Shown: in pieces, positions 40,999 to 50,947 of the stretch
Layout of the letters: every line of letters begins with the position of its first letter
Numbering within the stretch: the stretch's first letter is position 1
Assembly (NCBI GenBank): GCA_934277975.1
Contig: CAKQWE010000004.1
Span: 1-64,000, forward strand
Length of the DNA: 64,000 nt
Direction of reading: 5' to 3'
DNA from: an uncultured Spirochaetales bacterium
GTDB lineage: Bacteria; Spirochaetota; Spirochaetia; Sphaerochaetales; Sphaerochaetaceae
Program-made: the position numbers and the translations under genes
The notes under the pieces: model-generated
What the model was told of the DNA's origin: nothing
The model's input: only the letters and a program-made list of their open reading frames with translations
Databases searched by the model: none

Positions 40999-41304
40999 AT
41001 GAAAAAGAAAAGTGTTGCGTATTTGCTATGGCTTTTGGTCGGTATTTTTGGAGGCCATTGTTTCTATTTGGGCAAAGTAGGGAAAGGCGTTTTGTATTTA
41101 TGTACAGGTGGTTTGTTTTTGATTGGTTGGCTCTTTGATCTTTTTTCATTGGGTAATCAGGTTGATTTGTACAATGCTGTACATTTTGGAGGTGGAAACA
41201 GAAATTCAAATGTCAATGCAAACAGCAATGTTCAGAACATAACAATAAACGTACCTCCTTCGGTTCAGCCTACAACCCAAAATACGGAGAACCAATCAAA
41301 GTAG
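40999..41304 (+). CDS. TM2 domain membrane protein
   Basis: A 101-aa protein with the TM2 domain: two helices with AYLLWLLVGIFGGHCFYLGK and a GGLFLIGWLFDLF core, then a hydrophilic Asn/Gln/Thr-rich tail (NRNSNVNANSNVQNITIN). TM2 proteins are small membrane proteins of unknown biochemical role, often next to zinc-ribbon or regulatory partners. It follows an AGGAG site. Confidence 0.85.
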   Translation: MKKKSVAYLLWLLVGIFGGHCFYLGKVGKGVLYLCTGGLFLIGWLFDLFSLGNQVDLYNAVHFGGGNRNSNVNANSNVQNITINVPPSVQPTTQNTENQSK

Positions 41305-41314
41305 AGGTGTGGTG

Positions 41315-42091
41315 ATGAAAAAAGCAGTCATTGTCCTCTTGCTGATTTGCATGTGTCCATTGTTCGTGTTTTCAACTGGTTCTAAGCTGATTGACGCCAT
41401 TGACAGCAATGCTGATGTTGAGACCATATCCAGTTTGGTGGAGATTTCGGATATTGATGCAACTGACTATTATGGGTGGAATACGTTGTGGCATGAGCTG
41501 ATAAAAGGCGAATCCGCTTCCTCGGAGGTTGTTGAAATTCTTGTTTCTGCAGGTGTAGATACAAACGCAGGGAGATACTACGGTAGCTATTCTCCTCTTA
41601 TGTATGCGCTATCGCAGTGTGGTAGTGACGTTGTATTGGAGCTCCTCAAAAGTGAAACTCTAGATGTAAACGTTCAGGATTCCTATGGAAAGAATGCTTT
41701 GTTCTACGAATTGGCAAAGAAGGAGAAGGCTTCAATTGAAATTGTAAATGGTTTGATTGATAAGGGAATTGATTGCAATGTAGGAAACTTCTGGGGGTAT
41801 CCTCCTCTCATTTATGCGATAACTCTCTGCAGTGATGAGATTGTAATGGGAATCCTCAGAAGCGATACGATTGACGTAAATATTTCTGATTCCTATGGCA
41901 GAAGTGCCTTGTTTTCGGAACTGACAAAGAATGGTGAGTGTTCAGTGGAGGTCGTAACGCTTTTGATGGAAAAAGGCGCCAATCCAAATGCAGGTAGTTA
42001 TTGGGGGTATTCTCCTGTTGATTACGCTCAATATAACTGTTCCAACGCTGTTTTCAAGGTTTTGAAGAAATATCAGAAAAACTATAACTGA
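41315..42091 (+). CDS. Exported ankyrin-repeat protein
   Basis: A 258-aa protein with signal peptide MKKAVIVLLLICMCPLFVFS. The mature part has about six ankyrin-type repeats (e.g. VVEILVSAGVDTNAGRYYGS, IVNGLIDKGIDCNVGNFWGY). Two segments, DSYGKNALFYEL and DSYGRSALFSEL, are near copies of each other, so internal duplication has occurred. ATG at 41315 is preceded by GAGG; upstream in-frame GTGs are possible. Function would be protein binding in the periplasm. Confidence 0.8.
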   Translation: MKKAVIVLLLICMCPLFVFSTGSKLIDAIDSNADVETISSLVEISDIDATDYYGWNTLWHELIKGESASSEVVEILVSAGVDTNAGRYYGSYSPLMYALSQCGSDVVLELLKSETLDVNVQDSYGKNALFYELAKKEKASIEIVNGLIDKGIDCNVGNFWGYPPLIYAITLCSDEIVMGILRSDTIDVNISDSYGRSALFSELTKNGECSVEVVTLLMEKGANPNAGSYWGYSPVDYAQYNCSNAVFKVLKKYQKNYN

Positions 42092-42106
42092 TGCAAGGAG
42101 TGTAAA

Positions 42107-42577
42107 ATGAAAAACAAAGTACAGAGTCTGGTTTTGCTCGTAATGACTGTAGTTCTCTGTGTTCTACTGATTCCATCTTTTGGACTTGGAAATGTCGATA
42201 AGTTAATTGAAACAGGTATGCCTTATGAGAATCTTATTGGGGAGATTGTTGCATACCTTGCAAAGAAGAACCATGCTGGAGAGATGACATATGGCGAACT
42301 CTTGAGGCAAATGAGCATTATTCAGGTGATTGGTATTCTCGTACAGATTGCAGTATGCATATTGTCATTTGTGTTTGCCCAGAAAAACAAGAAGATTCCT
42401 CTTTCAGGTCTGATCATCATTCTTCTTTCAATTTGCCAAATCAACATACATGGAACTTCAAATGCTTTTATGCTCCTGTCTTTGATTCCTGTGGTTCTGA
42501 CGGTAGTCTATTTGATTTCCAGAAGGATTGAACTTAAGAGGACAAAGAAAAACGAAGAGCAGTTGTGTGAGCAATGA
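42107..42577 (+). CDS. Membrane protein, unknown function
   Basis: A 156-aa protein with four predicted helices: an N-terminal helix (VLLVMTVVLCVLLIPSFGLG), then three in the second half after a soluble segment (GEIVAYLAKKNHAGEMTYG). I recognise no family. Its end overlaps the next gene by 4 bp, so the two are coupled. Confidence 0.65.
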   Translation: MKNKVQSLVLLVMTVVLCVLLIPSFGLGNVDKLIETGMPYENLIGEIVAYLAKKNHAGEMTYGELLRQMSIIQVIGILVQIAVCILSFVFAQKNKKIPLSGLIIILLSICQINIHGTSNAFMLLSLIPVVLTVVYLISRRIELKRTKKNEEQLCEQ

Positions 42578-43152
42578 GCAAGAAAGTTGTTTTGGTTTTG
42601 CAGGCTTTGTTGTTACTTGTTCTTTCTGTAGGATGCTTCAGAAAAGAGATCGCAGGTGCATACGCTCATGCAATCAAGGCAACAACAGATTATGTCATTG
42701 ACACTGCAAAGACATTGACGACAAGTGAAGCGAACCATAACACAGAAAGCCAAATACAATCTGGAGGGACAAAAACGACAGATTCCGAATGGATAGGAAA
42801 ATATGGGTTCAGTGAGACGACATACGAATACTTCATTGGCTTGGAGCTTGAAGCTGCAAATGTTGATAAGGAGTCAGATGAATATGATGTTTACGTTTCA
42901 ATGATAAAACAGGTTTATCCATACTCTGCTTTGGAACAGTCGTTTGGAGGTGTAGGCTTCTACTTCGAGTATAAGGGAGATGACTATTTATGGGGTGGAA
43001 CGAATCAGTCAGAGACACCTCTTGACTTAATACGGATAGACGGGGACGGGAAGGTGTCCTCTGCGACATCCTCAACCTGTTACGGAAGATTCTTGGATTC
43101 TGTTTTTTGGGTGAATTTCGATAGCCTTGAAATTCCTTTTACAAAAATTTGA
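42574..43152 (+). CDS. Putative lipoprotein, unknown function
   Basis: A 192-aa lipoprotein (LLLLVLSVGC lipobox). After a low-complexity Thr/Ser linker it has a compact domain (EWIGKYGFSETTYEYFIGLE ... FGGVGFYFEYKGDDYLWGG). No family recognised. It is coupled to the membrane protein gene and closes the accessory run with a terminator. Confidence 0.65.
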   Translation: MSKKVVLVLQALLLLVLSVGCFRKEIAGAYAHAIKATTDYVIDTAKTLTTSEANHNTESQIQSGGTKTTDSEWIGKYGFSETTYEYFIGLELEAANVDKESDEYDVYVSMIKQVYPYSALEQSFGGVGFYFEYKGDDYLWGGTNQSETPLDLIRIDGDGKVSSATSSTCYGRFLDSVFWVNFDSLEIPFTKI

Positions 43153-43170
43153 TGTTGTAAGAAATCTATA

Positions 43171-43219
43171 CAAAAGCCGTTTGATAGTGTATTTGGTGCT
43201 CTCCAAGCGGCTTTTGTTT
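43171..43219 (+). terminator. Terminator of the accessory run
   Basis: CAAAAGCCG (43171-43179) and CGGCTTTTG (43208-43216) with a 28-nt loop, then TTTGT. The symmetric A/T flanks could also serve rpiB on the other strand. Confidence 0.65.
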
Positions 43220-43269
43220 GTATGGTGAAAGTGTTTTAAGATTAGAGATAGCAGAACAAAGTTCGGTTT

Positions 43270-43713
43270 CTATTCCTCCAACGCCATCATCTTGGCGCGG
43301 CGGCGGACGTGGCGTTCGTCCATTGAGACATCGGCGTTGATGTAGGAGTCGAGCATGTCGAGGACGGGCTGTGGGTAGTCTATGCGGCCGCCAAAGGCTA
43401 TGAAGTTGGCATCGTTGTGCTCCTTGCACATGGCAGCGGCGTAGCAGTTCTGGGGGAGAGCGCATCTTATGCCGTCTATCTTGTTTGCACATATTGAGAT
43501 GCCAATGCCGGTCCCGCAGCAGAGCACTCCAAATTCATAGATGCCTTTCTTGAACTCCTCGCATGCGGCCTTTGCCATGTCAGGGTAGTCAACGGATACT
43601 GGTTCCCCTATGCCAAGATAGTTGACTTCAAAGCCTTGTTTCTTCAGATGCTCCACTATTGATGCCGTGAGCTCCACGGCTCCCTGATCATTTGCAACTA
43701 CGACCTTCTTCAT
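43270..43713 (-). CDS. rpiB: RpiB/LacAB-family sugar-phosphate isomerase
   Basis: A 147-aa ribose-5-phosphate isomerase B-type enzyme. The anion-hole loop is GVLCCGTGIGISICANK, with the catalytic Cys in CCGTG; other motifs are VANDQGAVEL and HNDANFIAFGGR. RpiB converts ribose 5-P and ribulose 5-P; LacA/B-type or allose-phosphate activity is possible in this superfamily. It is monocistronic and 70 bp from relA. Confidence 0.88.
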   Translation of the reverse strand: MKKVVVANDQGAVELTASIVEHLKKQGFEVNYLGIGEPVSVDYPDMAKAACEEFKKGIYEFGVLCCGTGIGISICANKIDGIRCALPQNCYAAAMCKEHNDANFIAFGGRIDYPQPVLDMLDSYINADVSMDERHVRRRAKMMALEE

Positions 43714-43783
43714 GACGAACCTCCGTTTGGAATTATGTCTCTTGGAATGATGCTACTTGAGACGACTCCAGCCTCAATGATAC

Positions 43784-45829
43784 CTAATTCATGGGTGCAG
43801 GGGCAATCTTTATCACGTTTGGAATGTTCCGTATGGATTTGACGACCTTCTTGAACGACTCCTCGTTGTCGCATTCCACAGTGAACGTTCCAACAAGGTT
43901 CCCCATTTCATCGTCTATGAGGCTGCCTGCCACCAGGTGTCCTGAGTGGTTGCGAAGGGCCCCTTCTATTTCACTGAACAGGTCCTGGGTGCGTTTGCTT
44001 GTCACCATGAAGCGGCGGGTGACGGTCTCTGCAGCGGTCTCCCATTCGACATCTATCTTGCGCTGGTCAATCTCAGACATGTGTGCAAGGTTTGGGCAGT
44101 CGGCCTTGTGTACGATGATTCCTCGTCCGCGCGATATGTAGCCAACGATTGCATCTCCAGGGACGGGGTTGCAGCACTGGGCTATGCTTATCATTATGTT
44201 GCGGTTCTTGGCAACTGTTATGGTGCTCTTCGTGCTGTCGTTGTTGACCTGACGCACTATGTCGCTGTCTGCAAGTTCCTGTGGTGCCGGTACTGCAGGT
44301 TCGCTTGCTATGGCGGCTTCTACGTCCTTCTTGTGCGCTATGATGTTCTTCTCTATGAGAAGGTTCTCGTCGTACTTGTTCAGCCATGCCCTTATCTTCC
44401 TGCGTGCACTCGTTGTGTGGGCGTATTTGAGCCAGGAGACCCTTGGGTGGGCGTTCTTCTGGGTGATTATCTCTATGACTTGGGTGTTCTGAAGAGGTTG
44501 TCCAAGTGGGATTATGGAGCCGTTGGCCTTTGCACTTACGGTCTGGTTTCCAATCTCAGTATGTATCGTGTATGCAAAGTCAAGGGCGGTGGCCCCCACA
44601 GGAAGCTCTATGGCCTGTCCCTTTGGGGTGAACACGTAGATGGTGTCCTTCAAAAGTTCGCTCTTTATGTCGTCCATGAAGGATTCGCTCTGCTCAATCT
44701 CGTTGTTCCAGGTCTTGAGCTTGGAGGCTATTCTGGAAAGCTGCTGGCTGTCCATGTTCACCCAGCTCTGGCTTGACTGAGCCCCTCCAAGGCTTGCCTT
44801 GTAGACCCAGTGGGATGCAACACCGTACTCTGCTATCTGATCCATCTCGTAGGTGCGGATCTGGACTTCGAGGATCACGCCGTTCATCGTCATTATGGTG
44901 GTGTGCAGGCTTTGGTAGTTGTTGGCCTTTGGCATGGCTATGTAGTCCTTGAAACGGCCTTCCATAGGTGGCCATAGCTGGTGGATTATTCCAACCAAGG
45001 TGTAGCATTCAGGCACGGTGTTGCATATCACCCTAACTCCAAGGATGTCGAAGATCTCGTCTATCTCCTTGCGGCGTTTCTTCATCTTCATGTAGATGGA
45101 GTAGGTGTGCTTGGAGCGGGATGTTATCTTTATGCCCTTGATTCCCGCATCTATGCAGGCATTGGATATCTTCTTCTTTATGGTTTCAAGGTACTTGTCG
45201 AACTCTCCCTGCTTGGAAAGCAGGTAGTCCTGTATGTACTGGTAGGTGTCCGGCTTGAGCGTCTTGAGACTAAGGTCTTCGAGCTCAGCCTTCATCCATG
45301 AAATGCCCAAGCGGTCTGCAAGCGGTGCATATATGTCAAGACAGTCGCTTGCTATTTCCTTGGCCCTTGTGGGGTCCATGTACTGGAGCGTTCGCATGTT
45401 GTGCAGTTTGTCCGCGAGCTTGATTATTATGACAGGCATGTTCTTGCTCGTTGCAATGAACATCTTCCTTATGGTCTCGGCCTCCTGTGCGCTCTTGGAC
45501 AGGTTCTTGATGTTTGCAATCTTGGTCACACCCTGAACGAGCTCGCACACGTTCCTGCCAAAGAGCTCCGTTAGGTTCTCCTCGGACGTATCCGTGTCCT
45601 CTATGACATCGTGCAGCAGGCCTGCACACACGGTATCTGCATCCATGTTCATCTGGATGAGGGTCTCGGCGACCGCAAGTGGGTGGATTATGTACGGCTC
45701 TCCGCTCTTTCGTTTCTGGTTCTCATGTTTGAGGTTCGCATAGTAGGCGGCTTTCTCTATCTTGTCATGGTCCTCCTGCGAGTACTTGGTGACCTTTTGC
45801 ATGAATCTTTTTACAAGCTCTTCGTACAT
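43784..45829 (-). CDS. relA: Bifunctional (p)ppGpp synthetase/hydrolase
   Basis: A 681-aa stringent-response enzyme. Domains in order: HD hydrolase (PYIIHPLAVAETL, LLHDVIEDTD, ADKLHNMRTL), RelA/SpoT synthetase (SIYMKMKKRRKEIDEIFDIL, YQSLHTTIM), TGS (IYVFTPKGQAIELPVGATAL) and a C-terminal ACT (FTVECDNEES). Both catalytic cores look intact, so it should make and degrade (p)ppGpp. It is 61 bp downstream of prmC on the same strand. Confidence 0.95.
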   Translation of the reverse strand: MYEELVKRFMQKVTKYSQEDHDKIEKAAYYANLKHENQKRKSGEPYIIHPLAVAETLIQMNMDADTVCAGLLHDVIEDTDTSEENLTELFGRNVCELVQGVTKIANIKNLSKSAQEAETIRKMFIATSKNMPVIIIKLADKLHNMRTLQYMDPTRAKEIASDCLDIYAPLADRLGISWMKAELEDLSLKTLKPDTYQYIQDYLLSKQGEFDKYLETIKKKISNACIDAGIKGIKITSRSKHTYSIYMKMKKRRKEIDEIFDILGVRVICNTVPECYTLVGIIHQLWPPMEGRFKDYIAMPKANNYQSLHTTIMTMNGVILEVQIRTYEMDQIAEYGVASHWVYKASLGGAQSSQSWVNMDSQQLSRIASKLKTWNNEIEQSESFMDDIKSELLKDTIYVFTPKGQAIELPVGATALDFAYTIHTEIGNQTVSAKANGSIIPLGQPLQNTQVIEIITQKNAHPRVSWLKYAHTTSARRKIRAWLNKYDENLLIEKNIIAHKKDVEAAIASEPAVPAPQELADSDIVRQVNNDSTKSTITVAKNRNIMISIAQCCNPVPGDAIVGYISRGRGIIVHKADCPNLAHMSEIDQRKIDVEWETAAETVTRRFMVTSKRTQDLFSEIEGALRNHSGHLVAGSLIDDEMGNLVGTFTVECDNEESFKKVVKSIRNIPNVIKIAPAPMN

Positions 45830-45890
45830 ACCAACCTTCCTGACTGCTTATGTGTATCGAGGGACTTTGAATCCGTCCGTCATTCTACTG

Positions 45891-46835
45891 TTAAATCCTT
45901 CCCATGACCACTCTGTCACGCCCGCCAAGGTCCTTTTCCACGGACACGTCAACAAAACCCGCATCCAGGAACATCTTCTTCACGGCATCCCCTTGGTCAA
46001 AACCGATTTCCATGAGCATCCAGCCATTGGCTGTGATATGTGCCGGTGCGGCCTTAACTATACGTTCAATGACGCCAAGGCCGTTGTTGCCTCCATCAAG
46101 GGCCAGAGCCGGTTCTTTCCTAACCTGTCTGTCCAAGGTTGGAATCACGTCGCTTCTTATATACGGAGGGTTCGTCACTATGATGTCGAAGCGTGAGGCA
46201 TTGACTGTTGAGAAGAGGTCTCCGGTGACTACATTCCAACAGACTTTTGAGTGTTTGCAACCGTCACCCAGAATGTTCAAAGCGTTCTGTCTGCACACAG
46301 TTGCAGCATCCTCTGAGATGTCTGAGAGGGTGAGGTCTATGATGTCGCCTTGACTGCATTCTGAGGGTTCCGGAACAAAAAGCTCCATTGCCAACGCCTT
46401 GGCCAGCGATATCCCTATGCAGCCCGTGCCGCAGCACAGGTCCAGAATCGACAACAATGGCCTGTTTGCAGGGCTGTACGCAATATTATCGGTCTTGTGT
46501 TGGATTATAGGCTTTGATTTTGAGATTGCGTGTTCGACGAGGACCTCTGTGTCGGCACGGGGGATGAGGGTGCTTTCGTTGACGAGAAAGTCATCCATGA
46601 AGAAGCCCCTGTGGCCTGTGATGTATGCAACCGGGGTGCCTTCCTTGCGGCGACGGACCATTTCGAGTATGCGCTGTGCATCCAAAGAGGGGACTTCGTG
46701 CGGGCCTTTGAGCATGAAGGCGCTGTCATCAAGTCCAAGTGCGTCCTGGATGATGATGCGTGCATCCAATACGGGGGTGTCGCTTGCGCTTCCTATGGTA
46801 TGGGAACACTCTCGATACAGTTGGTCGAGTGTCAC
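45891..46835 (-). CDS. prmC: Peptide chain release factor N5-glutamine methyltransferase
   Basis: A 314-aa SAM-dependent methyltransferase that methylates the GGQ glutamine of release factors. The SAM pocket is [19 protein letters not shown] and the substrate-binding motif [10 protein letters not shown] is diagnostic. An additional ~40 aa between the SAM motif and NPPY is longer than in E. coli. It starts by overlapping prfA by 4 bp, its functional partner. Confidence 0.94.
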   Translation of the reverse strand: MTLDQLYRECSHTIGSASDTPVLDARIIIQDALGLDDSAFMLKGPHEVPSLDAQRILEMVRRRKEGTPVAYITGHRGFFMDDFLVNESTLIPRADTEVLVEHAISKSKPIIQHKTDNIAYSPANRPLLSILDLCCGTGCIGISLAKALAMELFVPEPSECSQGDIIDLTLSDISEDAATVCRQNALNILGDGCKHSKVCWNVVTGDLFSTVNASRFDIIVTNPPYIRSDVIPTLDRQVRKEPALALDGGNNGLGVIERIVKAAPAHITANGWMLMEIGFDQGDAVKKMFLDAGFVDVSVEKDLGGRDRVVMGRI

Positions 46836-47896
46836 TGCGCTTCCTTGAGGGCTTCTTCGCCTGCGGCTATCTTGAGGGCCTCCACGACGTCTTCAAGGTG
46901 GCCTTCCATGATGAGGTCAAGCTTGTAGAGCGTGAGGTTTATCCTGTGGTCGGTGAGCCTGTTCTGGGGGAAGTTGTACGTGCGTATGCGTTCGCTGCGG
47001 TCTCCGCTTCCAACCTGGCTCTTGCGTTCCTCTGCACGTTCCTTGGCCTTCCTTCCGGCTTCGATGTCGTACAGCCTTGAACGCAGGACCCTCATGGCCT
47101 CGGCTTTGTTCTGGAGCTGTGACTTCTGGTTCTGGCATATCACAACGAGTCCTGTTGGGATGTGTGTGATCCTCACGGCGCTTTCAGTTGTGTTGACGCA
47201 CTGTCCGCCGGGGCCGCCTGCACGCATGACGTCTATGCGAAGGTCCTCCTGTCGGATTTCGACTTCCGTTTCCTCCGCTTCAGGAAGGACTGCAACAGTC
47301 ACGGCTGACGTGTGTATCCTGCCGCCGCTTTCGGTCTCCGGAACCCTTTGGACACGGTGGACGCCGCTTTCCCATCTAAGCGAGCCATAGACGTCCTTGC
47401 CTGAGATGGAGACGATCACTTCCTTGTAGCCTCCAAGTTCCGTTGCGTTGGAGCTTATCTCTTCAAGCTTCCAGTGCATGGACTCGGCATAGTACGAGTA
47501 CATCCTATAGAGGTCTGCTGCAAAGAGGGCCGCTTCCTCTCCACCCGTACCGGCCCTTATCTCCATGATTATGTTCTTGCCTTCCATTGGATCCGGTGGG
47601 ACGAGTAGCATCTTGCAGCGCTTCTGAGTCTGCTCGATCCTTTCCTTGAGACCCGGAATCTCCTCTTTGGCCATCTCTGCAATCTCTGGGTCGCTCTCCT
47701 TGGAAAGGGCTTCGTTGTCCTTGAGCTCTTCGGTCAAGGCCTTGAGATTCGTCAGTTCCTCAACGATTGGTACAAGGCGGCTTCTTTCCTGCATGAGGTT
47801 CTTGTAGGCGGACATGTCCTTCATGACATTAGGGTCCGATAGCTTTGTGTCCAGCTCCTCGAGCTGTCCTTTGAATTCGTCTAGCTTCTCTATCAT
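46832..47896 (-). CDS. prfA: Peptide chain release factor 1
   Basis: A 354-aa class I release factor reading UAA and UAG. The GGQ motif is [19 protein letters not shown]; the codon-reading loop is in the domain-2 region ([19 protein letters not shown] before it). ATG 47896 is preceded by GATAGAGAA-type sequence. It is the first gene of the prfA-prmC-relA run. Confidence 0.96.
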   Translation of the reverse strand: MIEKLDEFKGQLEELDTKLSDPNVMKDMSAYKNLMQERSRLVPIVEELTNLKALTEELKDNEALSKESDPEIAEMAKEEIPGLKERIEQTQKRCKMLLVPPDPMEGKNIIMEIRAGTGGEEAALFAADLYRMYSYYAESMHWKLEEISSNATELGGYKEVIVSISGKDVYGSLRWESGVHRVQRVPETESGGRIHTSAVTVAVLPEAEETEVEIRQEDLRIDVMRAGGPGGQCVNTTESAVRITHIPTGLVVICQNQKSQLQNKAEAMRVLRSRLYDIEAGRKAKERAEERKSQVGSGDRSERIRTYNFPQNRLTDHRINLTLYKLDLIMEGHLEDVVEALKIAAGEEALKEAQ

Positions 47897-47909
47897 TTCT
47901 TGGTGTACC

Positions 47910-48479
47910 TCATTTTTTGGTATACCTCACGACCATGTGGACCTCAGCCGGCTGGCTGCCGCTGTTTGCGATCGTATGGTCTACATCGCAGTGGTAGACA
48001 AGGAAATCCCCCTTCTTGAGGGTTGCGGAGTTCTCTCCCGCTGTGACTGTGACCTGTCCCTTGAGGATTGTGAGGAACTCCTGCGTGCCGGGGTAGTGAG
48101 GCTCTGATGGAAGCTCCGTGCCTACAGGAAGCGTAAGGAGATACATCTCAAGCTCCTCAACCATGTTGAGAGGAGAGAGCACCTTTATGGTTACACCGTG
48201 GTCCACCATCTCAAGTGACGAGGCGCTCTTGGTTTCATTGGGGTTCACGCTGAAAACCCTCTTTGGCAGTGCGTCCGTGCTTAGAAGCTCGTTGAGGTCC
48301 ACCCCAAGGCCCTTTGCAATCTTCCATACCGTTGCCACGGTTGGGTTGACCTTGTCGGACTCTATCTGGCTCAGCATGGCCTTTGAGACGCCTGACTTCT
48401 CCGACAGCACGTTGAGAGTGAGTCCGCGATCGGTTCGCATCTTCTGTATGTTCTTTCCTATCATTGGAGGGGCTTCCAT
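47910..48479 (-). CDS. XRE-cupin transcriptional regulator
   Basis: A 189-aa regulator: an N-terminal XRE helix-turn-helix ([20 protein letters not shown] then [15 protein letters not shown]) and a C-terminal cupin ([34 protein letters not shown]). Such proteins sense small metabolites such as amino acids. It is divergent from tdh-kbl across a 302-bp gap with an inverted repeat over the tdh promoter, so it is a plausible regulator of threonine catabolism. AAGGAGAG precedes the ATG. Confidence 0.9.
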   Translation of the reverse strand: MEAPPMIGKNIQKMRTDRGLTLNVLSEKSGVSKAMLSQIESDKVNPTVATVWKIAKGLGVDLNELLSTDALPKRVFSVNPNETKSASSLEMVDHGVTIKVLSPLNMVEELEMYLLTLPVGTELPSEPHYPGTQEFLTILKGQVTVTAGENSATLKKGDFLVYHCDVDHTIANSGSQPAEVHMVVRYTKK

Positions 48480-48575
48480 GTTCTCTCTCCTTGGTCAGTG
48501 ATTGGTCAGCAACAGGAACGTGTTTCCGGCGATTTCGTTTTGTCGCTGATTATCGCTGAAAGGCGTTCTTTTGTT

Positions 48576-48608
48576 TTGACATATCAAAATTCGTTCACTA
48601 TACTGAAC
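48576..48608 (+). promoter_or_regulatory. Promoter and operator of tdh-kbl
   Basis: TTGACA (48576-48581), 17 bp, TATACT (48599-48604). GTTCA-CTATAC-TGAAC (48593-48608) spans the -10. The rest of the 302-bp region shows only repeated GCGATTTCG/TCGCTGA-like words. Confidence 0.7.
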
Positions 48609-48781
48609 TTCGTACGGACTTCACGTCCTTGCTCCGTTTGGCTTCGTTCTGGACGAGGTCTTGCGAAGACTTTGGCGCAGGGTCCGCATTTGGTCCAATT
48701 CTAGTGCCAACAGCTTTTGCTGTCAATGAATTACGAGGGGACATGGAGTCCCTGTATGCGAGGTTTCGTGGAGGCCCGTTT

Positions 48782-49732
48782 GTGAAGAACATTCTGGTTG
48801 TGGGCTCTTTAGGCCAACTTGGGTCTGAGATTGCCATTGGATTGAGGAGGAAATACGGAAGCGACAACGTTGTCCTTACCGATATCCGCGACGACGTCAA
48901 CTTGGACCTTGTCCAGTGCGGCCCGTTCTACAAGATGGACAGCCGCGACGGAGAAAAACTGCTTGAAGTCGTCAAGAAGCATAGGATAGATACCATATAC
49001 CATTTGGCTGCAATACTTTCTGCAACTGCAGAGCGCAATCCACAGCGTGCATGGGACATAAACATGAACGGTCTCATAACATCTCTAGAGGTTGCACGTC
49101 AGGAGAAATGCGCCGTGTTCACGCCTTCCTCCATTGGAGCCTTTGGGCCTTCTACTCCAAAGCAGTATACCCCTCAGGATACGATACAGCGTCCAACCTC
49201 CATCTACGGTGTGTCCAAGGTGGCAGGCGAGCTTCTTTGCGACTACTACTACCACAAGTACGATGTGGACACCCGTGGCGTACGCTTTCCAGGAGTGATA
49301 AGCAACATGACACCTCCAGGCGGCGGCACGACCGACTACGCCGTAGACATCTACTATGCCGCCGTGGAGAAGCACCACTACGAGTGTTTCCTACGAAGCG
49401 ACACGTACCTTGATATGATATACATGCCTGACGCAGTCAAGGCCGCAATACAGGTCATGGAGGCCAATCCAGACAAACTTCGCCACAGAAACGCCTTCAA
49501 TATAGCCTCCATGAGCTTCTGCCCGGAGGAGCAGGCCGCCTACATAAGGAATCTTATTCCCGATTTCACCATTGGCTACGAGATAGACCCCGTCAAGCAG
49601 GCCATAGCCGATTCCTGGCCCGATTGCCTTGAGGACTATGCAGCAAGGGTCGAATGGGGATGGAAGCCGGACTACGACTTGGAATCCATGACGGAGGACA
49701 TGATCAAAACCATACAGGCAAGGAGGGGCTGA
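48782..49732 (+). CDS. tdh: L-threonine 3-dehydrogenase, short-chain (epimerase) type
   Basis: A 316-aa NAD-dependent SDR-type protein oxidising L-threonine to 2-amino-3-ketobutyrate. It carries NILVVGSLGQLGSEIAIGL, HLAAILSATAERNP, the catalytic FTPSSIGAFGPSTP and YGVSKVAGE, and RFPGVIS. The assignment to Tdh rests on this fold with kbl next to it. I start at GTG 48782, 7 nt after GGAGG; frames upstream are not conserved. kbl follows 3 bp later. Confidence 0.9.
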   Translation: MKNILVVGSLGQLGSEIAIGLRRKYGSDNVVLTDIRDDVNLDLVQCGPFYKMDSRDGEKLLEVVKKHRIDTIYHLAAILSATAERNPQRAWDINMNGLITSLEVARQEKCAVFTPSSIGAFGPSTPKQYTPQDTIQRPTSIYGVSKVAGELLCDYYYHKYDVDTRGVRFPGVISNMTPPGGGTTDYAVDIYYAAVEKHHYECFLRSDTYLDMIYMPDAVKAAIQVMEANPDKLRHRNAFNIASMSFCPEEQAAYIRNLIPDFTIGYEIDPVKQAIADSWPDCLEDYAARVEWGWKPDYDLESMTEDMIKTIQARRG

Positions 49733-49735
49733 GGT

Positions 49736-50947
49736 ATGACTGATGCGCTTAGAAAAGAACTTAGGGAGTTCCTTGATGGACTTGAGTCACAGGGGCTTTC
49801 AAAGAAGGAGAGGGTCATCGTTTCCGCTCAGAGCGGTCTCATAAAGGTCCAGAACCCGGATGGAAGCGTTGTGGACGTATTGAACTTCTGCGCCAACAAC
49901 TACCTTGGCCTTGCGGACAACAAGGAGGTCGTTGAGGCCGCAAAGGCTGCAATGGACGTGTGGGGCTATGGCCTTTCGTCCGTGCGTTTCATATGCGGCA
50001 CCCAAAAGCTCCACAAGGATTTGGAGAGAAAGATAAGCTCGTTCCTTGGAACGGACGACACCATACTGTTTTCTTCCTGCTTCGATGCGAACGGTGCGGT
50101 GTTCGAACCCCTTCTAGGAGCCGATGATTCAATCATAAGCGACGAGCTCAACCACGCCTCCATAATAGATGGCGTTCGCCTGTGCAAGGCAAAGCGCTTC
50201 AGATACAAGCACAGCGACATGGCTGAGCTTGAGAGCTGCTTGAAGGAAGCCGTTTCGTTGGGTTGCAGGCGCATGATAATATGCACAGACGGCGTTTTCT
50301 CCATGGATGGAGACATTGCAAAGCTTGATGAGATATGTGCCCTTTCCGAACGGTATGGTAGCCTGGTCATGGTTGATGACTCGCATTCCACCGGCTACAT
50401 TGGCGCTACAGGCCGTGGTACCGCTGAATACTACGGACTTCAGGACAAAGTGGATTTGATTACGACTACATTTGGAAAAGCCCTTGGGGGTGCAAGCGGC
50501 GGATGCATAAGCGGCCGTCAGGAGCTCATTGACCTGTTCCGCCAGCGCGCACGTCCCTACCTTTTCTCCAACACCTTGGCCCCTGCCGTAGCAGGCGGAA
50601 CCATGAAGGTCTTGGAGCTTCTTGAAAACGGCAATCCATACAGGGAGAAGACCATGGAGAACGCAAGGCTCTTCCGCTCCAAGATGGAGGCTGCCGGATT
50701 CGACCTTGTCCCTGGCAACACCGCCATTGTTCCAGTGATGCTCTACGATGAGGTCAAGGCCGTGAAGATGGCTGATGCCCTTTTGAAAGAGGGTGTGTAC
50801 GTCATTGGCTTCTGCTACCCGGTTGTTCCAAAGGGCAGGGCCCGCATAAGGGTTCAGCTTTCCGCGGTGCATACGCCAGAGCAGATAGACAAGGCTGTAG
50901 ATGCGTTTGTGAAGGTTTCCCGTTCTTTGGACGACAGCCGTCGTTGA
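49736..50947 (+). CDS. kbl: Glycine C-acetyltransferase (2-amino-3-ketobutyrate CoA ligase)
   Basis: A 403-aa PLP enzyme of the alpha-oxoamine synthase family that cleaves 2-amino-3-ketobutyrate with CoA to glycine and acetyl-CoA. Motifs are NFCANNYLGLADNK, FSSCFDANGAVFE, MVDDSHSTGYIG and the PLP lysine in TTFGKALGGASGG. The last codons (DDSRR) and stop fall in the ~160-nt repeated element, so the C-terminus may have been altered by its arrival. The glycine made can enter glyA/gcv. Confidence 0.94.
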   Translation: MTDALRKELREFLDGLESQGLSKKERVIVSAQSGLIKVQNPDGSVVDVLNFCANNYLGLADNKEVVEAAKAAMDVWGYGLSSVRFICGTQKLHKDLERKISSFLGTDDTILFSSCFDANGAVFEPLLGADDSIISDELNHASIIDGVRLCKAKRFRYKHSDMAELESCLKEAVSLGCRRMIICTDGVFSMDGDIAKLDEICALSERYGSLVMVDDSHSTGYIGATGRGTAEYYGLQDKVDLITTTFGKALGGASGGCISGRQELIDLFRQRARPYLFSNTLAPAVAGGTMKVLELLENGNPYREKTMENARLFRSKMEAAGFDLVPGNTAIVPVMLYDEVKAVKMADALLKEGVYVIGFCYPVVPKGRARIRVQLSAVHTPEQIDKAVDAFVKVSRSLDDSRR

